From positions 310,001 to 374,000 of the forward strand of contig JAJOHG010000009.1 in NCBI GenBank assembly GCA_021029095.1: DNA of 64,000 nt, read 5' to 3'. This DNA comes from Phellopilus nigrolimitatus. Its lineage: Eukaryota; Basidiomycota; Agaricomycetes; Hymenochaetales; Hymenochaetaceae. Shown here piece after piece: positions 11,510 to 21,489 of the stretch (positions are counted from its first letter, which is position 1; every line of letters begins with the position of its first letter). The translations under genes were made by a program, and so were the position numbers. The notes beneath the pieces were generated by a model, which worked only from the letters and a program-made list of their open reading frames with translations, had not been told where the DNA came from and did no database searches.

Positions 11510-11950
11510 CAGAATACGTCCTTCTTCACATTTGACTAGTCAACAGAAAATGGCTCTCGCGAATGTTCTTGCCAGAGACGAATAGGCATGTCCTACTGGA
11601 ATCTCTTTTCAATGAGCAGTCCTGCCGATAAGAAATCTCAGACTGACATTGAGTGTGACGTCCCACAATCTCAGCGATCCATCCCCTGACGCGGTTACGA
11701 ACTGGTTTTCGTTTATTTCTGACCACGCGACATCATAGAGCCCGTCTTGAGTTGGATATTGCTTCTCCAAACCGAGAGCTGGCTGAGGACCAGGACCGGG
11801 CACGAGAGAGACGAGGTGCAATCGCCCATTGCCTACGAGGCCAGAGTTCGCCGACGAGCTGACAGCAAATCGTGCATTGCGGAAAGGAGACCAAATTATA
11901 GAATAATGTGCGAAGCCAGGCGTGTGCAAGATCGAGGGCGGGATAGTCAT

Positions 11951-12679
11951 TATCACAGTCGTCGTCGTCCCTTAGTGCCTCTGATGTGAAGCTTGCTGTC
12001 TTGTCGTGTCATAAGATTGCAGCACGATAGTGAGTCGTCAGTTCTTGTGTTTCCCCTGGAACCGGCTGCACAGTATAGCAGAAGACGTAGCGTCGAACGT
12101 CCTGTTGAAATCCGCAAGAATCAGGAGTCCAGCGACGATTAACTAGTCAACAGAGCGGAGGTCACATTTTACCCTCTGTAAAGCATGCCAGTAGATCTGG
12201 CTATAGGAACTACGTGTATAAAAGGGTAGCTCCTTCTCGACTTGCTCTCGCTGATCGCACTCTAGACAGGTTCACAGTGTGTATTTGTCACTTTGCTTGA
12301 AGCAATATCCGCAGCCCAAAGCAACATCCTATATCATCTTTGCACCTTCGTCTCTTCACTTTGTACTTTCCACGATCTCGAATGCTATTTTTAAGCGAAG
12401 ACGTGCTGCCCCCACACCAGCCAATACGACTGGATAGCCTATGAAAAAGAATCCGAACTCCCACCGAGGATGATAGCGACATATCTGTCTAATCGGCATC
12501 GCGGATCCATGTACTTGTAAACGTACAATTTCTAGCTGGGTATTGATATGCTTCACTCTGCAGCACAACTCTTTGCTACGTGCAATTTCAAACTTTGCTG
12601 CCGTCCATCATGGCCAGATAGAATAACAAGGCGTTCGGTGAGTGGAAGCAACACTCTATCCTACTTTATCTCTCCTTTA
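11951..12679. promoter_or_regulatory. Bidirectional promoter between PEX7 pseudogene and F-box B
   Basis: Same arrangement as 58627-59604 on the right arm: PEX7 and the F-box gene are transcribed away from each other. A TATAAAAG at 12217-12224 points toward the F-box gene. The roughly 450-bp leader between TATA and ATG is conserved in copies A, B, C and D. A GTGAGT near 12638 could start a leader intron. Confidence 0.55.
12217..12224 (+). promoter_or_regulatory. TATA box of F-box B
   Basis: TATAAAAG in the context gtgTATAAAAGggtag, shared with copy C (19543-19550) and altered to TATTAAAC in copy D. Confidence 0.55.
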
Positions 12680-14161
12680 ATGCTCGCAAAAGAGTCCTCC
12701 GTCGAAAACGGTCGACTCTGTTCCAGGTCTGGGCCGCTCCCTCCAGAAATCTTGTCCGAAATATTTAATTTTTGTTTGCCTTCCGAATCAACCCGCACGA
12801 ACACATTCCTTCACCTTCTCCCTCCTTTGACTTTGACATGGGTTTGTCGATACTGGCGGAACTTATGTCTGTCCCTTCCATCGTTGTGGACAGATGTCAT
12901 AATCGGACACCATGGAACGGACCCGGTAGGAGACGCCCGCATATTAGATATGTGGATACCGCGCTCCGGCTGTCTTCCAATGTCCTTCAAGCTAAATCAC
13001 GAATCAAAAGACGAACTAGATGACCTCTATTTCGACTCCAGCCAAACCTATACCAATGGCATACGTACCCTCATTGGCAAATCACTGGCGTGTGTTCATC
13101 GCTGGCGGAAGTTCGAGATCCATGCTCTTGACGTCTCTATGTTGGAGCAGGTATTCGCTGCGCAAGTGATCGACGCGCCCCAACTCGAGTGCCTAGGCTT
13201 CTCGGCGGATCACCTTGGTTTCTTCGGCGATGTACGTCGACTCGACTTCTCATTGTGCTCTTCCCTCAAGACCATATGCCTTCGCACCCCGATGATATGC
13301 CCGACGAATACAGCAATAATGGAGAACATGACGAATCTTGAGTTGTGGTTTTGCACGTCTATCGAGGACTGCCTTCAATGGATCGACATCTGTCCGGCAC
13401 TCGAGCGCTTGTTCGTCCGTCTCTTCTGCAGCAGGCCTGAACTGCTTGAGCAGGTAACTGAGTGGGCGTCGTCAGAACCTAGACAAGGAACAATGCGCCA
13501 TCTTCAGCAGCTGACCCATCTCGAGATCTACGGCACCTCAAGCGAAACTGACCTAGGTCCACTGATCGATGTGCTGAATGTTCCGGCGCTTAGGGCTCTC
13601 CAGGTCACCATGTTTGACATGTTGGATGTCGACCCGGACTGGACGCACATTTTGGACTGTGTTCGGCGCTCGCACCCTCCACTCGAGACGCTTAAGATCT
13701 CAGGCACGCCCATGCTGACAGAAGACATCTTAGAATGCCTTGAATTGCTTCCTGGTCTCACCAAGCTTTCTCTGGGAAAAGCTCACCAGGCGGATATTCT
13801 GATACAAGCCTTATCTGTCCCGCAACATAATCTACGTGCAGGAGAAAACAATATGCTGCCAGGAGCGATGCATGAGCGGGTTGTCTGTCCATCCTTGAGA
13901 GCGCTCGACATTGCGAATTCAGTATGGACACTAGAATTGTTAGTGGATATGATCGCTTCTCGGTGTCTCCGAAATCACGTCACTGAGTCCTCTGGCGGCC
14001 ATGCCAATCTGGAAAAGCTATACATATATGAGACGCCTGCTGCTGCTCTAAAGAGACATCACATTATCCGTGAATGTCTGGATCAAGGTTTAAGTATTGT
14101 CGAAAGGGAGCCCGACAGATTACAGGACATCTTTTCACCTCCTAGGATAGTGCCCACTTAG
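12680..14161 (+). CDS. F-box/LRR-like protein, copy B
   Basis: 493 residues, one exon. F-box LPPEILSEIFNFCLPSES, then LTWVCRYWRNLCLSLPSLW, then irregular LRRs (LTNLELWFCTSIEDCLQW, LTHLEIYG, LETLKISGTPML, LLPGLTKLSLG). Probable SCF substrate adaptor with unknown target. It is the left-arm partner of copy D (57145-58626), nearly identical in sequence and with the same C-terminus (FSPPRIVPT). The ATG at 12680 (MLAKESS) is used because the longer in-frame extension from 12548, open only in this copy and D, is closed by stops in A and C. Confidence 0.82.
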   Translation: MLAKESSVENGRLCSRSGPLPPEILSEIFNFCLPSESTRTNTFLHLLPPLTLTWVCRYWRNLCLSLPSLWTDVIIGHHGTDPVGDARILDMWIPRSGCLPMSFKLNHESKDELDDLYFDSSQTYTNGIRTLIGKSLACVHRWRKFEIHALDVSMLEQVFAAQVIDAPQLECLGFSADHLGFFGDVRRLDFSLCSSLKTICLRTPMICPTNTAIMENMTNLELWFCTSIEDCLQWIDICPALERLFVRLFCSRPELLEQVTEWASSEPRQGTMRHLQQLTHLEIYGTSSETDLGPLIDVLNVPALRALQVTMFDMLDVDPDWTHILDCVRRSHPPLETLKISGTPMLTEDILECLELLPGLTKLSLGKAHQADILIQALSVPQHNLRAGENNMLPGAMHERVVCPSLRALDIANSVWTLELLVDMIASRCLRNHVTESSGGHANLEKLYIYETPAAALKRHHIIRECLDQGLSIVEREPDRLQDIFSPPRIVPT

Positions 14162-15769
14162 AATCCTCATGAAACGTCATGTCGGTATGTCCGTTTATTC
14201 TGATCTGCTAAATACATTCCACACTGCCATTCGTATGTCGCCATAACTAGCTAGGCTCATGACGAGCCGTTGCTGTGATAACTATTACGTAGTACGTCGG
14301 CTACTATGAGCTGACAGCTGGGCAGAGACGCGAGGACTTTGAATGTAGAGTATTTTTGCGGATCGGCCCATGTACATGTATCTACACGGCGACGACATTC
14401 AACGCCGCTTGGCACTGCGCAATTCCCGCCTGGTAGAAGAAAGTGATATGCCTCGACGCATGGAATTACCCACACATAGATACATTTGTGTTTCTGGCGA
14501 TCAAGTAGGGCGACCGCCGGGATCGGTTGAATGTTGTGTGAGCTGATGCTTTCTACTCTCGAAGGTCCAGGACAAAGGAACCAGGAAACTCTTATTTATC
14601 GGAACAGGTTGGCCGTCTGCGAACTCGGCCTCGCGCATTTACCCATGACTATCCTCTTCTGAAGCCGACTAAGGTATGCGAGTCTTTCCCAGCGTGGATT
14701 AGAAGGCAGTCGAAGAAAATAATCATTGAAGTAAAGGGCAAATATCAGTTCGACAATGTGTAAGTCACACCACACAAAGTTCAGCTTCTGCGATTAACCA
14801 TGTGGTGTACTTTATGGATCTTGAGTATTGAGCTCGGCTCTCGTGACGATGGCCAATCCACGTTCAAAGTACCTGCACAAATTTGTACAATTTACTTCCA
14901 TGACGCAGAGAGACCCTAGGATAGAGGTGCAGGCTAGTCCTAGATAGAAACGAGAATAGTTTCTTGTTTCAATCCCTGACAAACGGCTACTAAGACTGTT
15001 GGAGACCGCTGCGCCCATGCACTGCGATTCAGTGTGTGAAACTACGGACAACCACTGCTTCCTTAGTCTCCTGGGACATCGTGAGAATAAGCATCTTGAC
15101 TAAGGCTTGTTAATCTTCCGTGACGACAGCTTCATGCGATTACAATTTACTCTTGATGTCAAGCTTGTAATGATCAAATACCCGATGACCCACTAATTCT
15201 TCACTCTATCACCACCGTGGAGGCACAGGCGTATGACACAAGTATAACTAGTTTCCTGACTGCGCAGTTCCACGCTTTGGCCTAACTTCTGTTGGAGACA
15301 CTTCAAATACGTTCATGGGACACCGCGCGAGCACGGAGGTCGCTGTAATACCAGTGCCGGATCCGGCTGTGCGGCTGTCTCGTTACACGGGGAACTTGCG
15401 TTCCAGCCACGATAGTGAATTAATCCCCCTTCTTCTACTCAACTCAGCCAGAATCATTTAGCTGCACATAGCACAAGTTTCGGAACTTTCCGAATGAACC
15501 CAGCCACATTTGACAAGTTATGGCAGGAGCTTTGCCTAGATTGCGCCCCTCTTTGACTCGCATTTGCAGCGACTCGGTCGAATTTTCCCGGAGGGCCTAA
15601 ATCAGGAATTGAGCTCCTGGGATATGTTACCAAGGAAAGTCCTCCAGCAATAACTTTAAGCAAATTCAATGCTCTAATAACATCTTTGCATAATTTAGCA
15701 AGTCAAGTTCTTGAATCAATTTTGCTCTCGCTTCAAATGTCCTTTGCATAAAAGAGGATGACTCGTGCA
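14162..15769. other. Intergenic stretch shared by both arms
   Basis: No gene seen. About 14257-14815 matches the reverse complement of 56490-57070, and about 14815-15770 matches the reverse complement of 51240-52153; the right arm is interrupted at this junction by the 4.2-kb block. A second copy follows F-box C at 21500-23560. From about 15460 it is the distal promoter of the WRCPC genes. Confidence 0.55.
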
Positions 15770-15777
15770 TACTTAAG
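15770..15777 (+). promoter_or_regulatory. TACTTAAG element of WRCPC gene 1
   Basis: TACTTAAG about 40 bp upstream of the start codon, in the context tgcaTACTTAAGaca. The same element precedes four other WRCPC start codons and one orphan promoter in this window. Confidence 0.6.
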
Positions 15778-15816
15778 ACATAAGCCTGGAATTTCAGAGT
15801 TTTCTGTCTATATCAA

Positions 15817-17196
15817 ATGCCTTCCGAAGCGACTAAACGACGCGCCAGGCTGGTTAATAATGACACCTTGTCAATTCCGGACCAACACCAATCAAAGCGT
15901 AATGAGTCGGAGGAGGAAATAGCGGCATCCATCGCCGCTGTAGAAGAGAGTAAGAACAATGCATATTTTAACCTTCGGAAGGGTAAGCTCTTCAGTTCTT
16001 AATGAGATCATGCTGGCGTGCGATTTACTCTAATCCTCACCTACTTGTGATATGCAACAGAGGTAGTGAACCAGCTTAAAAAATCAGAAATTACAAAATT
16101 CAATATCAATGTCATACCTACCGGCGGGCCACTCGTGAAGACAGGCATACGTACGCATTTGTTATTTTTGCACGCCGTGCCAGTGCTTAGTGGTGACCTG
16201 AATACTCTTTCGTATCTGCGAAGTAGTGTATGCTACTGAATGGCGCTGTCCTTGCGAGTACAACCTTTACACACGCACACAGCCGAAAGACATGCGCGCA
16301 GAGGGTCAGGACGTCGAGGACGCGCATCTTGCACTGCATACCAAGCTTGTGGAGGCAGATATCAAGCATGTCCGCAAGCATTCCGACCGACAAGATGTAG
16401 GCTCGAGAGCCTGGGAGACGTACCAAGCGGCGATTAAGATACGCAAGCGCGAGTGGTACGCACTCAAGAACCTGAAGAACTTGAGGATTCTATTGAATGG
16501 AAAGGAGGACGAGCAGTCGAATAGAAATATTGCGGAGGAGAAAGAGAATGCGATCGACGCATACCGTGACCTTCGAAAGGGCAAGCACGTTCATTTATGT
16601 CTGGGAGGGAGTATGCTGACGTTTTATCGTACTCGCGATATGCCACAGAACTAAAGAGACAGCTCGAGGCTTCAGAACGTAACAAGTACGAAATCCAGAT
16701 TGCTCCTAATGACGGGCCGCTTGTGAGAGTAGCAATATGTGCGTGTTTTTTCTCCCCTTTAAAATCTTTGTATAAATTAGCCTGACTGCTGTCTACTACC
16801 CGCGAGACAGTGCATGCTACCAAATGGTACTGCCCTTGTGATTACAACAGTAACGGCCCACGCAAGCAGCCGAAAGATATGCACGCAGATGGATGGGATG
16901 TTGAGGACGCATATCTCGCGTTGCACATCGCTCTCTTGGAGACAGATGTCGACCACATCAAGCACCATTTGAAAAGTCAGAAAGAAGCGCCGAAGAAGGA
17001 TAGATCTCAAAGGAAGATACTCATGAAGCGCGAGGATCTACTGGACGAAATAGAGCAGCAGCGTTATCAGCTGTTGGAGGCGAAGGTGCAGGCACAGCGA
17101 CAGACTGCTATTGCTGGTGGCAAGACTGGTGCGAAGGCCGGCGCGTTGGATGCGACATGCAAGCTATGGTCAAAATTTAAGTCTAGATTGAGGTAG
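15817..17196 (+). CDS. WRCPC-family protein 1 (two modules)
   Basis: Unrecognised family. Five exons: 15817-15982, 16061-16150, 16227-16580, 16649-16738, 16811-17196; 1086 nt, 361 residues. Every intron is phase 1. The N-terminus is charged with a basic KRRAR stretch. Two tandem modules follow. Each has a 30-codon alpha exon (EVVNQLKKSEITKFNI...GGPLV; ELKRQLEASERNKYEI...GPLV) and a beta exon starting LYATEWRCPCEYN or LHATKWYCPCDYN, then QPKDM-x-A-x-G-x-D-x-EDA-x-LALH-x-x-L. Linker and C-terminus are Lys/Glu/Gln-rich and probably helical (EIEQQRYQLLEAKVQAQRQ). The CPC pair could bind metal, which is inference. The third intron uses a GC donor (G|GCAAGC), also in the right-arm copy. No signal peptide or TM. 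Both arm copies are open and the module core is conserved, suggesting selection. Confidence 0.75.
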
Positions 17197-17792
17197 CCTG
17201 CAATCGTAGTTATTGAATGTGATTGAATGGTCCTACATAGTCAGTAGTAATTTAACTCGTGCGAAGAGAGATACCGCACGATATCGGTACTTAAAGCAGT
17301 GGTCTTACAATTTTTAATTTTCAATTTCCGGAGCGGCATAAGACATGAGTCGACATCTAATTTCTTGTCTTTCTGCAGCTTCAATGTTCGCCTTAAGCCT
17401 AGTAGAGATACCCCCGATGGTTGCGGGTGCAACCACAGGGACAGGATCGAGTGCAAACTGCTGCTAGGACCAGGTCTGCTGCTCTTCCCCCTGCGCAGCA
17501 AAGTTCCGTAATGCTTGCTCCAGCTGCAATAGCGCGCTGCGGCCCTTTCTGTCTTCCCAGTCCCTCCGGTTGTCGAGCACGAACGGGGCCAGCCACATTG
17601 GACGGCTTCCGGAAGGAGCTTTGCCTACGTAGATTGTGTCCGCCGCCACACTGCGATGTGTCCTTTGCAGCGGCTCGGAAGACGTCGTCCCGGTGGGCCT
17701 GAATAAGTCATCTGGGTATCCATGTTGCCAGGAAGTTCGTCCGGTAGCAACCGTAAGCGGATCCGATGCTCTCCTGACGCCTGCTGTGCCCG
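17197..17792. promoter_or_regulatory. Distal promoter block of WRCPC gene 3
   Basis: Contains a roughly 300-bp block (ccagccacattggacgg ... gatgctctcc) found upstream of every WRCPC gene (also near 15480, 23260, 25930, 45130 and 49280). It is open in several frames on both strands, but frames are not kept between copies, so I treat it as regulatory. Downstream of gatgctctcc the usual TACTTAAG part is missing here. Confidence 0.45.
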
Positions 17793-18471
17793 ATGCTCAC
17801 GGCGGCCTGGCTGCTCCTGTACCATGCCTTCGATACAGCGGGGGCTGCCCAGTGGCGTTGCCCAGAGGCGCTGCGCTGCGTTTTCAACATCAGACGCGGA
17901 GAGCCGAACAACACTGTATGGGCGGAGGGAGAGAACGTCACGTACGCGTATCTCGAACTGCTGAAAAAGCTTCTGAAGGCAGAAACTGATCACGAATTAT
18001 TCCGCGCGCATGAGAGCGGAAGGGTGGAGATACGCTTCGGCACACGATATAGCGAGCTTTGCAGGGGTAAGCTCGCTTACTCACCTGCGATTGAGCGGAC
18101 GGCCCCGCGCTGACACTCCTGTTATCGCGCTTGCGGTGTGTGTGCCAGAATTGAAGAGCCAGCTTGTAGAGGCAGACGCGAGCACGCTCAGAATCAGGTC
18201 GGATAGATATAACGAAGGAGTGCTGATATCACTCAGTGCGCATTCGTTCTTTTCGCATGCTGTTCCCGGTACTTACTGATCTCGTACTGTGCCTGAAACA
18301 GCGGACGTCACCCAATGGCGTTGTCCCTGCAGTTTCAGCGCCAGGCGCAAACACCCGACACAGATGTCGGCGATCGGGAAGAACTTCACGTACGCGTATC
18401 TCAGACTGCAGATCCAGCTTCTGGAGGAAGACGCTATACACGAGGTCACAATGCATACACCCAACCCATGA
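17793..18471 (+). CDS. WRCPC-family protein 3 (two modules, rearranged 5' end)
   Basis: Model of three exons, 17793-18066, 18149-18235, 18302-18471; 531 nt, 176 residues, phase-1 introns. The first beta module reads GAAQWRCPEALRCVFN, with the second Cys of CPC replaced and another Cys three residues on, then NVTYAYLELLKKLL. An alpha exon (ELKSQLVEADASTLRI) and a normal second beta module (VTQWRCPCSFS ... NFTYAYLRLQIQLL) follow. The 5' end is abnormal: a beta-exon acceptor (GATACAG at 17831) lies directly after the distal promoter, so the core promoter, first exon and first alpha exon were deleted. The ATG at 17793 reads through that acceptor as MLTAAWLLLYHAFDTA. It may be expressed from the new start or be a pseudogene. 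Confidence 0.5.
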
Positions 18472-19542
18472 GATAAATTTAGATACGGGCTAGATAGGCA
18501 ATAGACGATTTGTTTGTATGAAGGGCCGTATGTATGTGTGGTAATGCAGTAATGCAACGGTCCCACAAGTCTTGCTACTACACGCCGACCAGTCAAAAAT
18601 GTCGATCGGCATTCAGAAACGCTGAACTTACGCGGTTCAGGTTCGCACAATTTTCCAACTCGAATCTCCACCAGAAATGGTCTAACACGTCATAGGAGCG
18701 AAGATGGGCTGTTTGAGAAAAGCGATTCCGGATTTGTGGACGTATGTACGTGCTCGCCAGTGGCCACGTCCCCCTTCGTGTGATCGGCGCTCGCCTTTTC
18801 CTTCCTGCCGCCTGCGTGCATCCGAGAGCTCTCGATGTCGCGTTGCCAACAACAAAGGAGAAAAACGCTTAAAACAGCGGATTGTAATGCTGTGGTCTCC
18901 TACAAAACTACTTACTCTTTAGAGTTGAAATGCTGTGCCGGTGACGCGGGGATAACCGATCACGATTCCTGTAAAGGGAGCGTTCTTTCACACTTAGAGT
19001 TTTCACCAGCAGTGGCTGTGTAGTTTGTCACGGTCACTATTACAAAAAATGGGTTTCTGAGCTAATCACATGCACATACGTATCTTTGCAGCAGCGCTCA
19101 ATATTGCTCTACATCACAACTCTGAGCTCGAGAGTTATAAGTATTCTGTTCCGCGCACGACAATTGTCGCATTTACTCTCCAACGCAGCTCAGTTTTCCA
19201 TCTTCTTCTTCCATCGGTGATGCGACTTCTCATTCCACCGTGGACTTAGTGCCAGCGCAACTTATCCGTGCTCCAAGAGCGACGAAGTAGGCTTAAATGT
19301 ATATCCAAACCGCTGTCTTGTCGTGTCCTAAGATTGCAGCACGATAGTGAGTCGTCAGTTCTTGCGTTTTCCTTGCAGTCAGCTGCACAGTAGTGCGAGT
19401 ATAGCAGAGGACGTAGCGTCGAACGTCCTGTTGAAATCCGCAAGAATCAGGAGCCCAGCGACGATTAACTAGTCAACAGAGCGGAGGACACATTTTGCCC
19501 TCTGTAAAGCATGCCAGTAGATCTGGCTTTAGGAACTACGTG

Positions 19543-19550
19543 TATAAAAG
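19543..19550 (+). promoter_or_regulatory. TATA box of F-box C
   Basis: TATAAAAG at the same place relative to the start codon as in copy B. Confidence 0.55.
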
Positions 19551-19711
19551 GGTAGTTCCTTCTCGACTTGCTCTCGCTGATCGCAATCTAGACAGGTTCA
19601 CAGTGTGTATTTGTCACTTTGCTTGAAGCAATATCCGCAGCCCAAAGCAACATCCTATATCATCTTTGCACCTTCGTCTCTTCACTTTGTACTTTCCACG
19701 ATCTCGAATTC

Positions 19712-19740
19712 TATTTTTATTTTTATTTTTATTTTTATTT
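19712..19740. repeat. (TTTTA)n microsatellite in the F-box C leader
   Basis: Five to six units of a TATTT/ATTTT pentamer. Copy B has a single unit at the matching place, so the array expanded after duplication. Confidence 0.85.
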
Positions 19741-20028
19741 AACTGAAGACGTGTTGCCGCCACACCAGCCAATGCGACTGGATAGCCTATGAAAAAGAAT
19801 CCGAACTCCCACCGAGGATGATAGCGACACATCTGTTTAACCAGCATCGCGAAGTCATATATCTGTCAACGTACAGTTGCTAGCTGTGTACTGATATGCT
19901 TCACTCTGCAGCGTAACTCTTTGCTGCATGCAATTTCAAACTTTGCTGCCGTCCATCATGGCCAGATAGAATATTAAGGTGTTCGGTGAGTGGAAGCAAC
20001 ACTCTATCCTACTGTTATCTCTCCTTTA

Positions 20029-21489
20029 ATGCTCGCAAAAGAGTCCTCCGTCGAAAACGGTCGACTCTGTTCCAGGTCTGGGCCGCTCCCTCCAGAAATC
20101 TTGTCCGAAATATTCAAATATTGTTTACCTTCCGAATCAACCCGCATGAACACATTCCTTCACCTTCTCTCTCCTTTGACTTTGACATGGGTTTGTCGAT
20201 ACTGGCGGAACTTATGTCTGTCCCTTCCATCGTTGTGGACAGATGTCATAATCGGACACCATGGAACGGACCCGGTAGGAGACGCCCGCATATTAGATAT
20301 GTGGATACCGCGCTCCGGCCATCTTCCAATGATCTTCAAGCTAAATCACGAATCGAATGACGAACTGGAGGACTTCTATTTCGACCACGACAGAACCTAT
20401 ATTAATGGTATGCGTATCCTTATCGACAAAGCACTGGCGTGTATCCATCGTTGGCGGCGGTTCGAGATCCATGCTCTTGACGCCTCTGTGTTGGAGCCGG
20501 TATTCCTCCCGCTGGCATACGGCGCGCCGCGACTCGAGTGCTTAGGCCTCTCATCGCAACGTCCATGTTTCTTCAGTGATCCACACCTGCTAGACTTCTC
20601 ATCATGTCCATCCCTTCAGACACTGCGTATTGTCCTTCCGCAAATATGCCCGGCCGACCCAGCGGTTATGATGGAAAACGTGACGAATCTCGAGTTGCGA
20701 TTCTGTACGTCTATTGAGGACTGCCTTCAGTGGGTGGACATTTGTCCTTCACTCGAGAGCTTGTCCGCGCGCCTCTTTTGCAACAGGCCTAGATTCCTTG
20801 GGCAGGAGCTTGGGTGGATGCGGGAAAACTCTGGACAAGGAAGAATACGCCATCTCAGGCGATTGACTCACCTTGAACTCCGCGGGCTCTCAATTGAGTC
20901 CGACTTAGGTCCGCTAATCGACGTACTGGATGTACCGGCGCTCAAGACTCTACAAGTCATCATGTACGATATGATAAGAGTCGAAACGCGCTGGACGCAC
21001 ATTCTGGACTGTGTTAGGCGCTCGGACCCTCCACTCGAGATGCTTAAGCTCTCGGGCACGCCGATGTTGGCAGAAAATATATTGGAATGCCTTCAATTGC
21101 TTCCCGGTCTGACCAAGCTTTCCCTTAGCAGCGTTCATGATGCGGATATTCTGATTCAAGCTCTATCTGTCCCGAAGCATGATCTACGCGGAGAAGAAAG
21201 AAGTGTGCTGTCGGGGGCGATACCTGAACGGTTGCTCTGCCCATCTCTGAAAGTATTCGATCTTGCGAGCTTGCCATGGTCACTAGACCTCTTGGTGTCG
21301 ATGACCGCTTCTCGGTGTCTCCGAAATCAAGTCAGCAAGTCCTCCGGTTGCCGTACCCATCTGGAGGAGTTACACATAGATGAGATGGCTTCTGCTGATG
21401 TGATGAGACATCCTGCTATCCGTGAATGTATAGATCAAGGTTTGAGTATTCTTACGTCAGAGCCCGACAAATTGCAGAACGTCTTTTAG
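20029..21489 (+). CDS. F-box/LRR-like protein, copy C (chimeric)
   Basis: 486 residues, one exon, start MLAKESSVEN. The first third is copy-B-like: the DNA is identical to B over about 130 bp (B 12841-12970). After about 20380 it switches to copy-A-like sequence (LSSQRPCFFSDPHLLDFSSC, SSVHDADILIQALSVPKHD). The stretch 21128-21260 is identical to A 8241-8373. It is a B/A recombinant or conversion product, still open. The C-terminus is shorter (LQNVF, then TAG). F-box and LRR as in the other copies; target unknown. Confidence 0.82.
   Translation: MLAKESSVENGRLCSRSGPLPPEILSEIFKYCLPSESTRMNTFLHLLSPLTLTWVCRYWRNLCLSLPSLWTDVIIGHHGTDPVGDARILDMWIPRSGHLPMIFKLNHESNDELEDFYFDHDRTYINGMRILIDKALACIHRWRRFEIHALDASVLEPVFLPLAYGAPRLECLGLSSQRPCFFSDPHLLDFSSCPSLQTLRIVLPQICPADPAVMMENVTNLELRFCTSIEDCLQWVDICPSLESLSARLFCNRPRFLGQELGWMRENSGQGRIRHLRRLTHLELRGLSIESDLGPLIDVLDVPALKTLQVIMYDMIRVETRWTHILDCVRRSDPPLEMLKLSGTPMLAENILECLQLLPGLTKLSLSSVHDADILIQALSVPKHDLRGEERSVLSGAIPERLLCPSLKVFDLASLPWSLDLLVSMTASRCLRNQVSKSSGCRTHLEELHIDEMASADVMRHPAIRECIDQGLSILTSEPDKLQNVF

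Larger units (their letters stand above)
9747..11950 (-). pseudogene. PEX7 pseudogene (left-arm copy)
   Basis: Clear copy of the PEX7 gene at 59605-60970. Exon 1 is preserved (HTPGFAHYSIIWSPFRNARF, SGDGSLRLWDVTLN). In exon 2 the Trp of SVDWSN has become a TAG stop at 11538-11536. Just after it the exon is split by an 855-bp MITE (10655-11509). Exon 3 is still recognisable but has lost about 40 bp around the ...KCIQVWDCRMLK... region, shifting the frame. The 3' end reads ASCKWGSINL and stops at the inverted-repeat element ending at 9746. The copy cannot make a PTS2 receptor; the right-arm copy is intact. Confidence 0.92.
18472..20028. other. Repeat fragment, PEX7 5' remnant and promoter of F-box C
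   Basis: 18472-18690 is the 3' flank of WRCPC gene 3, matching the right arm near 48.2-48.4 kb. 18690-18930 is a fragment of the repeat also seen at 23.75, 27.2, 43.8 and 47.3 kb. About 18937-19260 holds short remnants of the region just 5' of PEX7 (ccggtgacgcggggataacc; cattccaccgtgg), so copy C came with a since-deleted PEX7. The rest is the F-box leader with TATAAAAG at 19543-19550. Confidence 0.6.

Noticed and set aside
12548..12679. Longer N-terminus for F-box B (MLHSAAQLFATCNF...)
   Set aside because: The same leader has in-frame stops in copies A and C, so it is more likely 5' UTR.
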